Shown: positions 7,147-16,877, counted from the stretch's first letter. The stretch: 64,000 nucleotides of DNA from Flavobacterium fluviale (GCF_003312915.1 NZ_CP030261.1:930001-994000), one strand, 5' to 3'. Notes: a model not told the origin generated them from the sequence alone. Program-made: numbers and translations.

Positions 7147-9204
7147 TTACCAGATTTTAACACGTTTTTCTGGTTCTAGATACATTTTATCACCTTTCTT
7201 AATATCGAAAGCTTTGTAAAAAGCATCAACATTCTGAATTGGTACATAAGCTCTGTACATTCCTGGTGAATGTGGATCGGTTTTTACTTGATTTTTAATG
7301 GCCTCGTCTCTTGTTTTTGTTCTCCAAACTGTAGCCCAAGAAATAAAGAAACGTTGTTCTGGTGTAAAACCGTCAATTAGTCCTGGATTTCCGTTTTCTT
7401 TTAGATATAACTGCAGACCATCATAAGCTGCGTTTATTCCGCCTAAATCTCCAATGTTTTCACCCAAGGTAAAATTACCATCAACGTGAACTCCAGGCAA
7501 CGGCTCAAGAGCGCTGTATTGATTGGCTAAATCTGTTCCCAAAACTGTAAATTGTTTTAAATCTTCTTCTGTCCACCAGTCCACTAAATTTCCATCAGCA
7601 TTGTAGCGTGCACCAGAATCATCAAATCCATGAGAAATTTCATGTCCGATCACAGCACCAATTCCACCATAATTAACGGCTTCGTCTGCTTGATAATTGT
7701 AAAATGGCGGTTGTAAGATTGCCGCTGGGAATACAATTTCGTTGTAAGACGGATTGTAATAAGCATTTACGGTTTGAGGTGACATTCCCCATTCTGTTTT
7801 ATCAACTGGTTTACTTAATTTCTCAATACTTTCTTTAAAACCCCACTTTGATAAATTTTTCACGTTATCAAAATAAGTTCCACCTTCTGCCACACTTTTA
7901 ATTGTTAAAGCAGAATAATCTTTCCATTTATCAGGGTATCCAATTTTGATCGTGATTTTATTTAATTTCTCAACAGCCTTAACTTTTGTTTCTGGAGACA
8001 TCCAAGTCAACGAATTGATTCTGTTTTTGTAAGCCAAAATCACATTCTGAATCATTTTTTGTGCTTTCTCTTTAGCTTCAGCAGGAAATAATTTCTCTAC
8101 ATAAAGTTTTCCAAGAGCTTCCCCAACAGAACCATTCACTATGTTAAGCCCTCTTTCTTCAGCAGGAAGCTGTTTAATTGCTCCTCTTAAAGTTTTGCTG
8201 TAGAAGTCAAAACGTGCATTGTCAATATCCGTTGTTAATTGTCCCGAAGCCCCGTTTAACAAATCCCATTTCAAATACTCTTTCCACTGTCCTACTTTAT
8301 TTTCGGTAAAAACAGTCTGAAGAGCAGTCATATATTTAGGCTCGCTTACAATAACTGTATCTAATTTAGTAATTCCTAAACCAGTAAAATATTCATTCCA
8401 TTTAATTGCAGGAGTTAGTTTTTGAATATCGGCAACAGTCATTGGGTTGTATTGTAAACGGCTGTCTCTCCTTTCAACTCTGTTTAATCTTGGCTGCGAT
8501 AATTCTGTTTCTAAAGCTAAAATTTCCGCCGCGCTTTGTTTTGCTTTCTCTGGAGATTCGCCAATAAACTGAAGCATTCTCGCTATATGCTGTTCATATT
8601 TTGCACGCTTTTCTTTAGAATCCTTATCATCAGAAGTGTAGTAATCTTTGTCTGGAAGTCCAAGTCCGCTTGGAGAAAGATTTACTGAATTTTTAGAACT
8701 GTTTTTGTCATCAGCTCCAATGTAAATTCCGAAAAATCCAGAACCGCCTTCTTTTTCCATTTCTACTAAATATTTCTGAACATCAGCAACATTTTTAATA
8801 GCATCGATTTTTTTCAAATACGGTTTTAAAGGTTCTATTCCTTTTTTATTTCTTCCAATCGTATCTAAATAGGTATTGAATAAATTAACCGCTTTCCCCT
8901 GATCGGTATTCGATTTGTATTTTGGGTTTTTCGAAGCATCTTTTAAAACCGCCATTACATCTTTGTCGGTTCTCTTAATCAGCTCATTAAAACTTCCCCA
9001 AGTTGTACGGTCACTTGGAATTTCTGTTTTATCTAACCAAGTTCCGTTTACATATTTGAAAAAATCCTGACTTGGGCTGATTTTCTTATCCATGTAAGAG
9101 ACATTAATACCTGGTTCTTTTGGAGCAATTTGTGCTTGAACTGCCGTTAATGAAAACATTGCAGATAAAACACCAAACACAGGTTTAGCAAATTGTTTTT
9201 TCAT
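7147..9204 (-). CDS. M13 family zinc metallopeptidase (neprilysin/PepO-like), copy 2
   Basis: This 685-aa protein has the same plan as its neighbour: signal peptide ending AVQAQ, N-terminal M13 domain, zinc motif HEISH (His521, Glu522, His525), third ligand Glu582 in 'GENIGDLGG', and the C-terminal ending EKRVKIW. The two are colinear almost throughout, differing by one residue in the signal-peptide junction and by scattered substitutions, with the catalytic region nearly unchanged. It has its own promoter at 9231-9238 and a terminator at 7099-7130, so each copy can be expressed separately. Divergent substrate preference between copies is plausible but not shown by the sequence. Confidence 0.96.
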   Translation of the reverse strand: MKKQFAKPVFGVLSAMFSLTAVQAQIAPKEPGINVSYMDKKISPSQDFFKYVNGTWLDKTEIPSDRTTWGSFNELIKRTDKDVMAVLKDASKNPKYKSNTDQGKAVNLFNTYLDTIGRNKKGIEPLKPYLKKIDAIKNVADVQKYLVEMEKEGGSGFFGIYIGADDKNSSKNSVNLSPSGLGLPDKDYYTSDDKDSKEKRAKYEQHIARMLQFIGESPEKAKQSAAEILALETELSQPRLNRVERRDSRLQYNPMTVADIQKLTPAIKWNEYFTGLGITKLDTVIVSEPKYMTALQTVFTENKVGQWKEYLKWDLLNGASGQLTTDIDNARFDFYSKTLRGAIKQLPAEERGLNIVNGSVGEALGKLYVEKLFPAEAKEKAQKMIQNVILAYKNRINSLTWMSPETKVKAVEKLNKITIKIGYPDKWKDYSALTIKSVAEGGTYFDNVKNLSKWGFKESIEKLSKPVDKTEWGMSPQTVNAYYNPSYNEIVFPAAILQPPFYNYQADEAVNYGGIGAVIGHEISHGFDDSGARYNADGNLVDWWTEEDLKQFTVLGTDLANQYSALEPLPGVHVDGNFTLGENIGDLGGINAAYDGLQLYLKENGNPGLIDGFTPEQRFFISWATVWRTKTRDEAIKNQVKTDPHSPGMYRAYVPIQNVDAFYKAFDIKKGDKMYLEPEKRVKIW

Positions 9205-9230
9205 AAAAATTTATAGTTTAAGGGAATATA

Positions 9231-9238
9231 CAAACATA
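9231..9238 (-). promoter_or_regulatory. -7 promoter element of M13 peptidase copy 2
   Basis: Minus-strand TATGTTTG matches TAnnTTTG, 26 nt before the ATG at 9204, the same spacing as for copy 1. The neighbouring bases are also conserved between the two copies, so the promoter was duplicated with the gene. Confidence 0.6.
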
Positions 9239-9407
9239 TTGTTATTATTTCTAAAATAGTGTTAAAATTCTAACTGTAAAATCACAATTAAGAATAAATA
9301 TCACAAATGAAATTAGGAACAATTCTATTAGTATATAGTTTTACAATAAAAGTTACAAAAGGCTGTTAAAAAAATATGGGACTAAAGTTTTTAAAATCTG
9401 CTTTTTG

Positions 9408-9415
9408 TACTTTTG
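9408..9415 (+). promoter_or_regulatory. -7 promoter element of the SCO1-type gene
   Basis: TACTTTTG matches TAnnTTTG. The TTG at 9413-9415, which would open a longer frame, is the last part of this element, so translation must start downstream, at the ATG at 9431. Confidence 0.65.
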
Positions 9416-9430
9416 CGCCAAATTATTTTT

Positions 9431-10096
9431 ATGAAATCGCTTTTATATAAATACCGCAAATTCTTTATTGTCCTAATAGTATTTTCGGTTGTTACTATAT
9501 CTTTATTTTATTCTGCCTTAAAGCCTAAAAAGACACTTCCGATTTACAATCCATCGGACGTAAATCCTGAATTAGTGGACAGTACCATTCAATATAAAAG
9601 TAAATACCACACAATCGCCGATTTCTCATTTGTAAACCAAAACGGCGATACGATTACGCAGAAAAATTACGAAGGAAAAATCTATGTTGCCGATTTCTTC
9701 TTTACCACCTGCGGCTCTATCTGTCCAAAAATGTCAACAAATCTTGTAGATGTTCAAAAAGCAGTTTTAAACAATCCGAAAGTAATGCTGCTTTCTCATA
9801 CCGTTTTCCCAGAAGTTGACAGTGTTTCTGTTCTAAAAGCTTATGCCGTAAAATATGGTGTTGTCGACAGCAAATGGAATTTGGTTACCGGCGATAAAAA
9901 AGAAATCTACAAAATGGCGAGAAAATCGTACTTAGCTGTTAAACTCGGAAGACCAGATCAATTGTACGATATGGTTCATACCGAGAATTTTGTTTTAGTA
10001 GATCAAAAACGCCGCGTCAGAGGTTTTTATGACGGAACAAATAAAGAAGACATCAAACGTCTTTTAGAAGACATCGATTTCCTTTCAAAAGAGTAA
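9431..10096 (+). CDS. SCO1/SenC family copper chaperone
   Basis: SCO proteins are thioredoxin-fold, membrane-anchored copper or thiol-redox factors that serve assembly of the CuA site of cytochrome oxidase. From the ATG at 9431 the protein is 221 aa: an N-terminal membrane anchor at residues ~11-30, then the SCO domain. The copper motif CxxxC is Cys94-Gly-Ser-Ile-Cys98-Pro, and His183 in 'DMVHTENF' is the third ligand. A longer frame opening at TTG 9413 is rejected because that codon lies inside the -7 promoter element. The gene stands alone, 70 bp before the promoter of feoA; a metal-homeostasis neighbourhood is suggestive only. Confidence 0.93.
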   Translation: MKSLLYKYRKFFIVLIVFSVVTISLFYSALKPKKTLPIYNPSDVNPELVDSTIQYKSKYHTIADFSFVNQNGDTITQKNYEGKIYVADFFFTTCGSICPKMSTNLVDVQKAVLNNPKVMLLSHTVFPEVDSVSVLKAYAVKYGVVDSKWNLVTGDKKEIYKMARKSYLAVKLGRPDQLYDMVHTENFVLVDQKRRVRGFYDGTNKEDIKRLLEDIDFLSKE

Positions 10097-10166
10097 AAAG
10101 CCTTATTTTTAGAAACATTTAGCATTTGCTAAGGTGTTAAATGCCTTGGAATAAATAATAATTGCC

Positions 10167-10174
10167 TACTTTTG
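10167..10174 (+). promoter_or_regulatory. -7 promoter element of the feo operon
   Basis: TACTTTTG matches TAnnTTTG, with a TTG at 10146-10148 about 18 bp upstream as a possible -33 element. It lies 25 nt before the feoA start. No clear Fur-box palindrome was seen. Confidence 0.55.
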
Positions 10175-10199
10175 CAATCTAAATTCAATCTAAATAAGC

Positions 10200-10439
10200 T
10201 TGCAAAATACTATCCACACTCTGAAAAAAGGCGAGAAAGCCATTATCAAAGATTTTGATATAGATCTTATTCCACTTAAATTATTAGAAATGGGTTGTCT
10301 TCCTGGCAGCTTTGTTGAATTATTGCAGATTGCTCCATTTGGAGATCCACTATATTTGGATATTAACGGTTCGCATGTTGCGATTCGCGTTGAAACAGCT
10401 CGTGAAATTGAAGTTGAACTTATCCAAAACAATTTATAA
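10200..10439 (+). CDS. feoA: Ferrous iron transport protein A
   Basis: FeoA is a small cytosolic SH3-like protein that assists FeoB in Fe(II) uptake. The 79-aa product contains the family signature 'LKKGEKAIIKDF...LLEMGCLPG', the core '...DPLYLDINGSHVAIR' and a final basic/acidic strand, and is full length. No ATG is available before Met31, so the TTG at 10200 is the credible start; it lies about 25 nt after the promoter's -7 element. The stop overlaps the feoB start by one base (TAATG), which indicates translational coupling. Confidence 0.93.
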   Translation: MQNTIHTLKKGEKAIIKDFDIDLIPLKLLEMGCLPGSFVELLQIAPFGDPLYLDINGSHVAIRVETAREIEVELIQNNL

Positions 10440-12538
10440 TGAGCGTTCAGAATATCAATGTTGCCCTAATTGGGAATCCAAATACCGGAAAAACCTCTGT
10501 TTTTAATCAATTGACTGGTCTTAACCAGCAAGTTGGAAATTATCCTGGAATTACTGTTGAGAAAAAAATAGGTTTTTGCAAATTACCTCATAACATAAAA
10601 GCCAATATTCTAGATTTACCAGGAACTTACAGCTTGAATGCAAGTTCGATGGATGAAAGTGTAGTTATTGAACTTTTGCTGAATAAAAACGACAAGCTTT
10701 TTCCAGATGTCGCAGTTGTAGTGACAGATGTTGAAAACCTGAAACGAAATTTATTGATTTATACGCAAATCAAAGACCTTGAAATTCCGACGATATTGGT
10801 TATTAATATGTCTGATCGTATGGAAAGAAAGGGAATTTCGTTAGATATTCCGTATTTAGAAGAAAAACTAAAAACAAAAATAGCTTTAGTAAGTTCGCGT
10901 AAAGGTTTAGGAATTGAGCAATTAAAAGAATTGATTGTTTCTTATAAAACGCTTCCAAGCGAACCTTGTTTAAATGCTTCGGTAATTGATCCTGAGTATT
11001 TTGAAAAATTACAGCATGCTTTTCCTAATCAATTAATGTACAAATTGTGGCTGGTAATAACGCAGGATGTGAACTTTTCAAATCTAGACCGAAACGAAGT
11101 TCGAAGCACTTTAACAAAATCACATTCAGAATTAAAGCGCTTGCAGCAGAAAGAAACCATCAAAAGATATCAATTTATAAATGATGTTTTAAAAGAAGGT
11201 TTAAAAGTCGACGCTTCGATGGCCAAAGATATTCGTGCCAAATTAGACCGTGTTTTAACGCACAAGGTTTGGGGTTACGTGATTTTCTTTGCTATTTTAT
11301 TTTTGATTTTTCAATCTATTTTCAGCTGGTCAACTATTCCAATGAATTTCATTGACAGCACTTTTGCTTCTTTAAGCAGCTGGGTTGCAGCAGAACTTCC
11401 AAGCGGTATTTTAACCGATTTACTTTCGCAGGGAATTATTCCAGGAATTGGAGGTGTAATTATTTTCATTCCGCAGATTGCCTTTTTATTCCTCTTTATT
11501 TCGATTCTGGAAGAAAGCGGTTATATGAGCCGTGTGGTATTTTTAATGGATAAAATAATGCGCAGGTTTGGACTTTCAGGAAAAAGTGTCGTGCCTTTAA
11601 TTTCGGGAACAGCTTGTGCAATTCCAGCAATTATGGCTACGCGAAATATCGAAAATTGGAAAGAACGCCTTATTACGATCTTAGTAACGCCTTTCACGAC
11701 TTGCTCTGCAAGATTACCTGTTTATGCTATTATTATTTCTTTGGTTATTCCGAGTAAACGCGTTTTCGGAATTTTAAATCTTCAAGGATTAACCTTAATG
11801 TCACTTTACGTTTTAGGTTTCGTTGCGGCGATTTTATCGGCTTATATTTTGAATAAAGTTTTAAAGTTAGATTCTAAAACCTATTTTGTTGTCGAAATGC
11901 CGAGTTACAAAATGCCGCTTTTAAAAAATGTCGGAATTAATGTTGTAGAGAAAACAAAGGCATTTATTGTTGGTGCGGGTAAAATTATCCTAGCGATATC
12001 TGTTATTTTATGGTTTTTAGCTTCATACGGACCTGGAAAAGATTTTAACGAAGCTGAATCTATCGTAAAAGAAAGATTTGCCAATACAACTTTAGATGAA
12101 ACTCAGTTTGAAAACGAAGTTGCTTCTCAAAAACTAGAAAACTCCTATATCGGACTAATGGGAAGAGCGATCGAACCAGCAATCGAGCCCTTGGGTTACG
12201 ATTGGAAAATAGGAATTGCATTAATTAGTTCTTTTGCAGCCCGTGAAGTTTTTGTGGGAACTCTTGCAACCATTTACAGCGTTGGAGATACCGATAACGA
12301 ATCGACCATAAAAAGCAAAATGCAGGCAGAAATACGTCCAGATACCGGCAAAAAAGTATTTGACTTCCCTACCGGAATTTCATTATTACTGTTTTATGCT
12401 TTTGCTATGCAGTGCGCCAGTACACTGGCCATTACTAAAAAAGAAACCAATTCGTGGAAATGGCCGGCAATGCAGCTGGTTTTAATGAGCGGACTGGCTT
12501 ATTTTACCGCATTAATTGCGTACCAACTTTTAAAATAA
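10439..12538 (+). CDS. feoB: Ferrous iron transporter B (GTPase-linked permease)
   Basis: FeoB is the inner-membrane Fe(II) permease. The 699-aa protein has an N-terminal G-protein domain with G1 at residues 12-20 (GNPNTGKTS), G3 'DLPGTYSL' and G4 'NMSD', then a helical spacer and a C-terminal membrane domain with two Gate-type repeats, including 'SGTACAIPAIMATR' and 'TCSARLPVYA', typical FeoB core motifs with conserved cysteines. Its start overlaps the feoA stop by one base, and a small Cys-rich protein gene follows after 6 bp, completing a feoA-feoB-small protein operon. A hairpin at 12701-12740 ends the unit. Confidence 0.97.
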   Translation: MSVQNINVALIGNPNTGKTSVFNQLTGLNQQVGNYPGITVEKKIGFCKLPHNIKANILDLPGTYSLNASSMDESVVIELLLNKNDKLFPDVAVVVTDVENLKRNLLIYTQIKDLEIPTILVINMSDRMERKGISLDIPYLEEKLKTKIALVSSRKGLGIEQLKELIVSYKTLPSEPCLNASVIDPEYFEKLQHAFPNQLMYKLWLVITQDVNFSNLDRNEVRSTLTKSHSELKRLQQKETIKRYQFINDVLKEGLKVDASMAKDIRAKLDRVLTHKVWGYVIFFAILFLIFQSIFSWSTIPMNFIDSTFASLSSWVAAELPSGILTDLLSQGIIPGIGGVIIFIPQIAFLFLFISILEESGYMSRVVFLMDKIMRRFGLSGKSVVPLISGTACAIPAIMATRNIENWKERLITILVTPFTTCSARLPVYAIIISLVIPSKRVFGILNLQGLTLMSLYVLGFVAAILSAYILNKVLKLDSKTYFVVEMPSYKMPLLKNVGINVVEKTKAFIVGAGKIILAISVILWFLASYGPGKDFNEAESIVKERFANTTLDETQFENEVASQKLENSYIGLMGRAIEPAIEPLGYDWKIGIALISSFAAREVFVGTLATIYSVGDTDNESTIKSKMQAEIRPDTGKKVFDFPTGISLLLFYAFAMQCASTLAITKKETNSWKWPAMQLVLMSGLAYFTALIAYQLLK

Positions 12539-12544
12539 AAAATC

Positions 12545-12667
12545 ATGATCCAGCAAATTATAGCTTTCGCGATATTAGGATTTGCAGTAGCTTTTCTGAT
12601 CAAAAAATATTTCTTTAAATCGAAAAAGAAAAAAGACTGCGGTGATGGAAATTGCGGCTGTTCATAA
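12545..12667 (+). CDS. FeoB-associated Cys-rich small membrane protein
   Basis: This 40-aa protein, below the usual ORF length cut-off, starts 6 bp after the feoB stop. It has one N-terminal transmembrane helix (residues ~4-19), a lysine-rich stretch (~20-30) and a C-terminal tail 'DCGDGNCGCS' with three cysteines. That plan matches the FeoB-associated Cys-rich proteins found after feoB in many bacteria, where FeoC is absent; their role is not settled, and iron binding by the tail is inference. Position, coupling and the cysteine tail make it a real gene. Confidence 0.88.
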   Translation: MIQQIIAFAILGFAVAFLIKKYFFKSKKKKDCGDGNCGCS

Positions 12668-12700
12668 ATTTACTTTTAGATAATCTAAAATTACAATGCA

Positions 12701-12740
12701 AAAACTTCATAAAGAACTTTTAGTTTCTTTGTGAAGTTTT
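12701..12740 (+). terminator. Terminator hairpin after the feo operon
   Basis: AAAACTTCATAAAGAA pairs with TTTCTTTGTGAAGTTTT around a 7-nt loop, followed by T residues, 34 bp after the stop of the small FeoB-associated gene. Confidence 0.85.
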
Positions 12741-12744
12741 TTCA

Positions 12745-13112
12745 ATTATAAAAACTTCCTATCAAAAAAAAAATTTTAATCAAAATTTGCTAAGTTGTTG
12801 AATATTAAGTAATTTTAACTAAGTATTAAGTTTTTATCTTACAAAAAAAAATAAACTTATACGATAAAAAATACTTCTTAACGCCGGTTCTTCTATTCTA
12901 CATTACATATCCGAACATCAATGTTTTGATACTTCCCCGCCTTCAAATTTTATTATCTAAACAAATTTTCTGTAGATCAATCTAAGCACATCTAAAATTC
13001 ATTAATCTGTTATTATCACATTTTAAAATTTTAATCACATTCAGATGCAATAATTTTTTTGTCAAATTTAAAATTAATCAATACTTGATCGTATAATTTA
13101 AATTGAAGAGAT
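12745..13112. other. Intergenic region before the collagen-like gene
   Basis: About 370 bp of AT-rich DNA without a credible reading frame. It contains long A tracts near 12770 and 12841, a less AT-rich patch near 12880-12945, and scattered 'AATCTAA/ATCTAAA' words around 12978-13000 that look like decayed copies of the intergenic repeats found elsewhere. A promoter for the gene at 13113 must lie here, but no clean TAnnTTTG close to the start was found. Confidence 0.6.
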
Positions 13113-15527
13113 ATGAAAAAGAAAATTACACTTCTATTTTTTCTTATTGGAACTAGTTTATTGATGAATGCACAAGTTGGAATTGGAACACTTAATCCTG
13201 ACAGCTCGTCTCAATTAGATATTAGTTCATCTAATAAAGGTTTGCTGATTCCAAGAGTATCTTTAGTTCAAACAACAAATCAAAGTCCTGTTGTTGGCGC
13301 CATCACACAAAGTCTCGTTGTTTATAATATGTCCGTAAGTACAGATGTCACTCCTGGATTTTATTATTGGGATGGAGCTAAATGGGTAAGAATTCTTTCA
13401 TCAACCGATCCTATTGTCTTTAATGAAACTTTAACCACATTAAACTACAATTCTGCTTCCAATCAATTAACCTATGTAGATGAGAGAGGTATATCAAATG
13501 TGCTGCAATTGACAGGACAAATTGGACCTCAGGGACCGCAAGGTATTCCTGGAAATGACGGTGCACCAGGACCTCAAGGACCAATTGGACCACAAGGTAT
13601 TTCTGGAAATGATGGAGCAACTGGACCGCAGGGTCCGCAAGGTATTGCTGGAAACGATGGTGCTGCTGGACCGCAGGGACCACAAGGCATTCCCGGAAAT
13701 GACGGTGCAGCAGGACCGCAGGGACCACAAGGTATTCCCGGAAATGACGGTGCAACAGGACCGCAGGGTCCGCAAGGTGTTCCCGGAAACGATGGTGCTA
13801 CTGGACCGCAAGGACCTGCTGGGCCTCAAGGTGGGATTGGTCTCATTGAAGCTGGAAATAACACTACTGTTACAGGAACTGGCGTTTCATCAGATGCTTA
13901 CAAAATAAATACTCCAACAACTTCTTTATCTCAAAATACTGTTTCTGGTATAATTTCACACACTAATGAAGAAGGAACAATTGCGACGGCTAATGTTATT
14001 AGTGCAAACTCAGGAAATTTAATAACTATTGGTACAGATGGAGGCGCAATGCTTAATGCAACATCATTACCTCCTATTACAGTTTCTAATACAAGTTTAA
14101 ATAACGACTTGACTACAACTGTAAATGGAGTTACAGGATCGCCGGTCGATATTATTAACTCTAATGAACTTACCTCAACAAATGGCGGTTTAACCTCAAC
14201 AGTAAATGGTATTTCCTCAAATTCTGTCTTAATTTTAAATGAAGCGGAAAATGGTTTAACTAATCTTAATGGTATAGTTGAGCTGGGCGGAGCATTGCTT
14301 CATCCGACCGTTATCGGAACAGATGCCGCTAACACATTAGCAATAACAGGATTACAATCTGGTTTAATAACTGATCAAATTGTCGTTGCTGCTCCCGCTA
14401 CTGGGGTTTTGAAGACTTTAACTACTGATGAATTAAACTTAAATAACTGGAGGATAACTGGAAATTCAAATATATCAGAAGCATTACATTTTTTAGGAAC
14501 CACGAACGATCATGACATCATTTTCAAAAGAGATAATATTTTTGCTGGAACAATACATAGAAATAATACTTCATTAGGTGTAAATGCTTTCAATGCTGTT
14601 TCCACAGGAAGTTACAATGTTGCAATAGGAAGATATTCTCTGAATGTGAATGCCAACGGGAGTTATAATACGGCAATAGGTGATTATGCTCTGCCATCCA
14701 ATACGGACGGATTTTATAATTCAGCCATAGGACATATTGCATTAAACACGAACACTACCGGAAACAGCAATACTGCCTCAGGCTATGGTGCACTCTCGCA
14801 AAATACTACAGGCAACAATAATGCTGCATATGGTTTTTCTGCAGGCAGCAATAATACTACAGCCTCTAACAATACCTTTATTGGCTCTCAATCTAATCTT
14901 TCTACATCTGGTTTAAATATTACTAATGCAACAGCCATAGGTTACAGCGCTAGAGTCGCAACAAGTAATAGTATTATTCTGGGTTCAACTGGTGCAAATG
15001 CTGTGAATGTTGGTATTGGAACCACGGCCCCAACAAACCCTTTACATGTAGTTCCACTTTCTGGAATAGATCCCGTTCGCATTGAAGGTTTACAGCCGGG
15101 AATTGCTGCTGACAATATTGTTGTCGCAGATGCAAATGGGGTTTTAAAAACAGTTCCCCAATCAAATCCTTCAGATCTTCGTTTAAAAAAAGATATTAAT
15201 ACGAGTACATTCGGTTTGAACTTTATAAGTAAACTTAGACCTGTTACTTATACAATGAAAAAAGGAACAACTGATTTACAGACAGGTTTTATTGCTCAGG
15301 AAGTAGAAAAAGCAGCCAAAGAAATAAACTATGAATTCAGCGGTATCGTTAAACCAAAATCCGATTCTGATTTCTACAGCTTGCGTTATTCAGAATTTGT
15401 TGTTCCCTTAGTAAAAGCTGTCCAAGAACAACAATCTCAAATTCAAACTTTAGAGAAAAAACAACAAGAGCAGCAGAAAGAATTAGCAGAGCTTAGAGCA
15501 CTTGTAAATAGTTTGGCTAAAAAATAG
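13113..15527 (+). CDS. Collagen-like, YadA-head-like surface protein with S74 chaperone domain
   Basis: An 804-aa fibre-like surface protein. It has a signal peptide (to ~residue 20), a Bacteroidota head segment '[17 protein letters not shown]', a collagen-like stretch of 35 Gly-X-Y triplets at residues 135-239, a beta-rich spacer, YadA-like head repeats with the A-I-G/Y-x-A-L pattern (~495-620), and a C-terminal peptidase S74 intramolecular chaperone from ~685. The S74 self-cleavage dyad is present as Ser687 and Lys692 in 'SDLRLK', so after trimerisation the chaperone may cut itself off. The C-terminus is a coiled coil. No T9SS signal is visible; the next gene carries one, suggesting a pair. 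The trimeric fibre is inferred from domain families. Confidence 0.92.
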   Translation: MKKKITLLFFLIGTSLLMNAQVGIGTLNPDSSSQLDISSSNKGLLIPRVSLVQTTNQSPVVGAITQSLVVYNMSVSTDVTPGFYYWDGAKWVRILSSTDPIVFNETLTTLNYNSASNQLTYVDERGISNVLQLTGQIGPQGPQGIPGNDGAPGPQGPIGPQGISGNDGATGPQGPQGIAGNDGAAGPQGPQGIPGNDGAAGPQGPQGIPGNDGATGPQGPQGVPGNDGATGPQGPAGPQGGIGLIEAGNNTTVTGTGVSSDAYKINTPTTSLSQNTVSGIISHTNEEGTIATANVISANSGNLITIGTDGGAMLNATSLPPITVSNTSLNNDLTTTVNGVTGSPVDIINSNELTSTNGGLTSTVNGISSNSVLILNEAENGLTNLNGIVELGGALLHPTVIGTDAANTLAITGLQSGLITDQIVVAAPATGVLKTLTTDELNLNNWRITGNSNISEALHFLGTTNDHDIIFKRDNIFAGTIHRNNTSLGVNAFNAVSTGSYNVAIGRYSLNVNANGSYNTAIGDYALPSNTDGFYNSAIGHIALNTNTTGNSNTASGYGALSQNTTGNNNAAYGFSAGSNNTTASNNTFIGSQSNLSTSGLNITNATAIGYSARVATSNSIILGSTGANAVNVGIGTTAPTNPLHVVPLSGIDPVRIEGLQPGIAADNIVVADANGVLKTVPQSNPSDLRLKKDINTSTFGLNFISKLRPVTYTMKKGTTDLQTGFIAQEVEKAAKEINYEFSGIVKPKSDSDFYSLRYSEFVVPLVKAVQEQQSQIQTLEKKQQEQQKELAELRALVNSLAKK
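13515..13829 (+). repeat. 45-bp tandem repeat encoding Gly-X-Y triplets
   Basis: The segment encodes 35 uninterrupted Gly-X-Y triplets built on a 15-residue unit (five triplets, [15 protein letters not shown]), equal to 45 bp at the DNA level. Units differ at few positions, so length change by slippage or recombination is likely between strains. Open frames in other phases across it are products of the repetition. Confidence 0.92.
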
Positions 15528-15614
15528 TCACACTCGCATACAAAACTGATCAGGCTTTCTTGCTGCTAAAAGCAATTCATTTTTATTCAAAAAGAATTTT
15601 AAATTGTAAAAGAA

Positions 15615-16877
15615 ATGAGAAATATTGTTTCAGATATAGTTCGAAGAACCGCATTAGTTGGTACGAGCATTTTCATTTTTCAAAACAGCTATTCGCAGTT
15701 TGTTAACGAAGGAAATGTAAAAATTAATAAAGAAACCCTGGTATCTGTTTATCTTGATTACCGAAATACAGTATCGGGAAATTTTATAAATGATGGTGAG
15801 CTGCATGTCTTTGAAAATTGGACAAATGACGGAATTGTATCTTATACTAATTCTGAAAACGGAAAAACTTTCTTTACAGGTACAACCGAGCAAATAATTG
15901 AAGGAACAAAACCATCAGATTTTCAAAATATTATTTTTAATAATCAAACAACAGCCATTCCTTTTCATTTGGCAGCTACTATTACTGTTGGAAAATTAGC
16001 CGATTTTACAAAAGGAATAATAAATGCTGATGATTACGGGGGATTAGTGATTTTTAAAAACCAAGCTTTTCATACGAATGTCAGCACTGCAAGTTTTGTT
16101 GACGGAAAAACAGAAAACAACATCGACAAACCTTTTGAATTTCCTGTAGGTGACGGGCTTTACTTTAGGCCTATTTTTTACAATTCAAATTCAGCAGAAC
16201 AATCTGTCTACACTTCGCAGTATTTTTTCAAAAATTCGAATCTAATTCATCCGCATACGAGTAAAGAAGAAAGTATAATTCAAATAAACGATGCCGAATA
16301 TTGGAACTTGATTCAAAATCAAGGAACAGAAAAGATTGTTCTAAGTCTTACATTAAGTCCTGATACAACACCAGCCGCATTCTACAATATCACTGCCGAA
16401 ACAGAACTAGCAATAGTTCGCTGGGATGAAATAACTGGAAAATGGATTAATGAGGGAGGGGTTCTAAGTGACGCACTAAGCAATGAACCGTACACAAATT
16501 TATTGACCAATGAGGTCACTGGATATGGAATCTTTACGATTGCCATTGTTAAAAAGTCAGATGTTCCAACAAACGATCTAATTGTACATAATGCTATTTC
16601 TCCAAATGGAGATGGTTTTAATGATACTTTCCATATCAAAGGAATAGATAATTATCCCGATAATACAGTGGAAATTTATAATAGATGGGGCATTAAAGTA
16701 TACGAAGCAAATGCATACAATGAAAATGACATGATGTTTTCTGGTTATTCTGACGGTCGTTCAACATTTAAAAAAGATGACAAACTACCGTCTGGAACTT
16801 ATTTTTATACTTTAAGATATGTCAAAGACAACACAACTATTAAACAAGCTGGATATCTTTATATTAGTAATGAGTAA
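15615..16877 (+). CDS. T9SS type B cargo protein with gliding-motility C-terminal domain
   Basis: This 420-aa protein has an N-terminal signal segment ending near 'NSYSQF', a beta-strand-rich body with no recognised enzyme motif, and a C-terminal type B sorting domain over the last ~95 residues, with the hallmark 'NAISPNGDGFNDTF', 'VEIYNRWGIKVYEA' and 'SGTYFYTLRY' segments. Type B cargo is exported by the type IX secretion system with the help of a PorP/SprF-like protein and stays on or leaves the cell surface. It starts 87 bp after the collagen-like S74 protein in the same direction and may be its secretion or anchoring partner; that link is inference. Confidence 0.9.
   Translation: MRNIVSDIVRRTALVGTSIFIFQNSYSQFVNEGNVKINKETLVSVYLDYRNTVSGNFINDGELHVFENWTNDGIVSYTNSENGKTFFTGTTEQIIEGTKPSDFQNIIFNNQTTAIPFHLAATITVGKLADFTKGIINADDYGGLVIFKNQAFHTNVSTASFVDGKTENNIDKPFEFPVGDGLYFRPIFYNSNSAEQSVYTSQYFFKNSNLIHPHTSKEESIIQINDAEYWNLIQNQGTEKIVLSLTLSPDTTPAAFYNITAETELAIVRWDEITGKWINEGGVLSDALSNEPYTNLLTNEVTGYGIFTIAIVKKSDVPTNDLIVHNAISPNGDGFNDTFHIKGIDNYPDNTVEIYNRWGIKVYEANAYNENDMMFSGYSDGRSTFKKDDKLPSGTYFYTLRYVKDNTTIKQAGYLYISNE

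Noticed and set aside
13420..13908. Several 110-130 codon frames in other phases across the collagen repeat
   Set aside because: A 45-bp repeat keeps all phases open; products are low-complexity Arg/Leu/Ser repeats without signal or domain.
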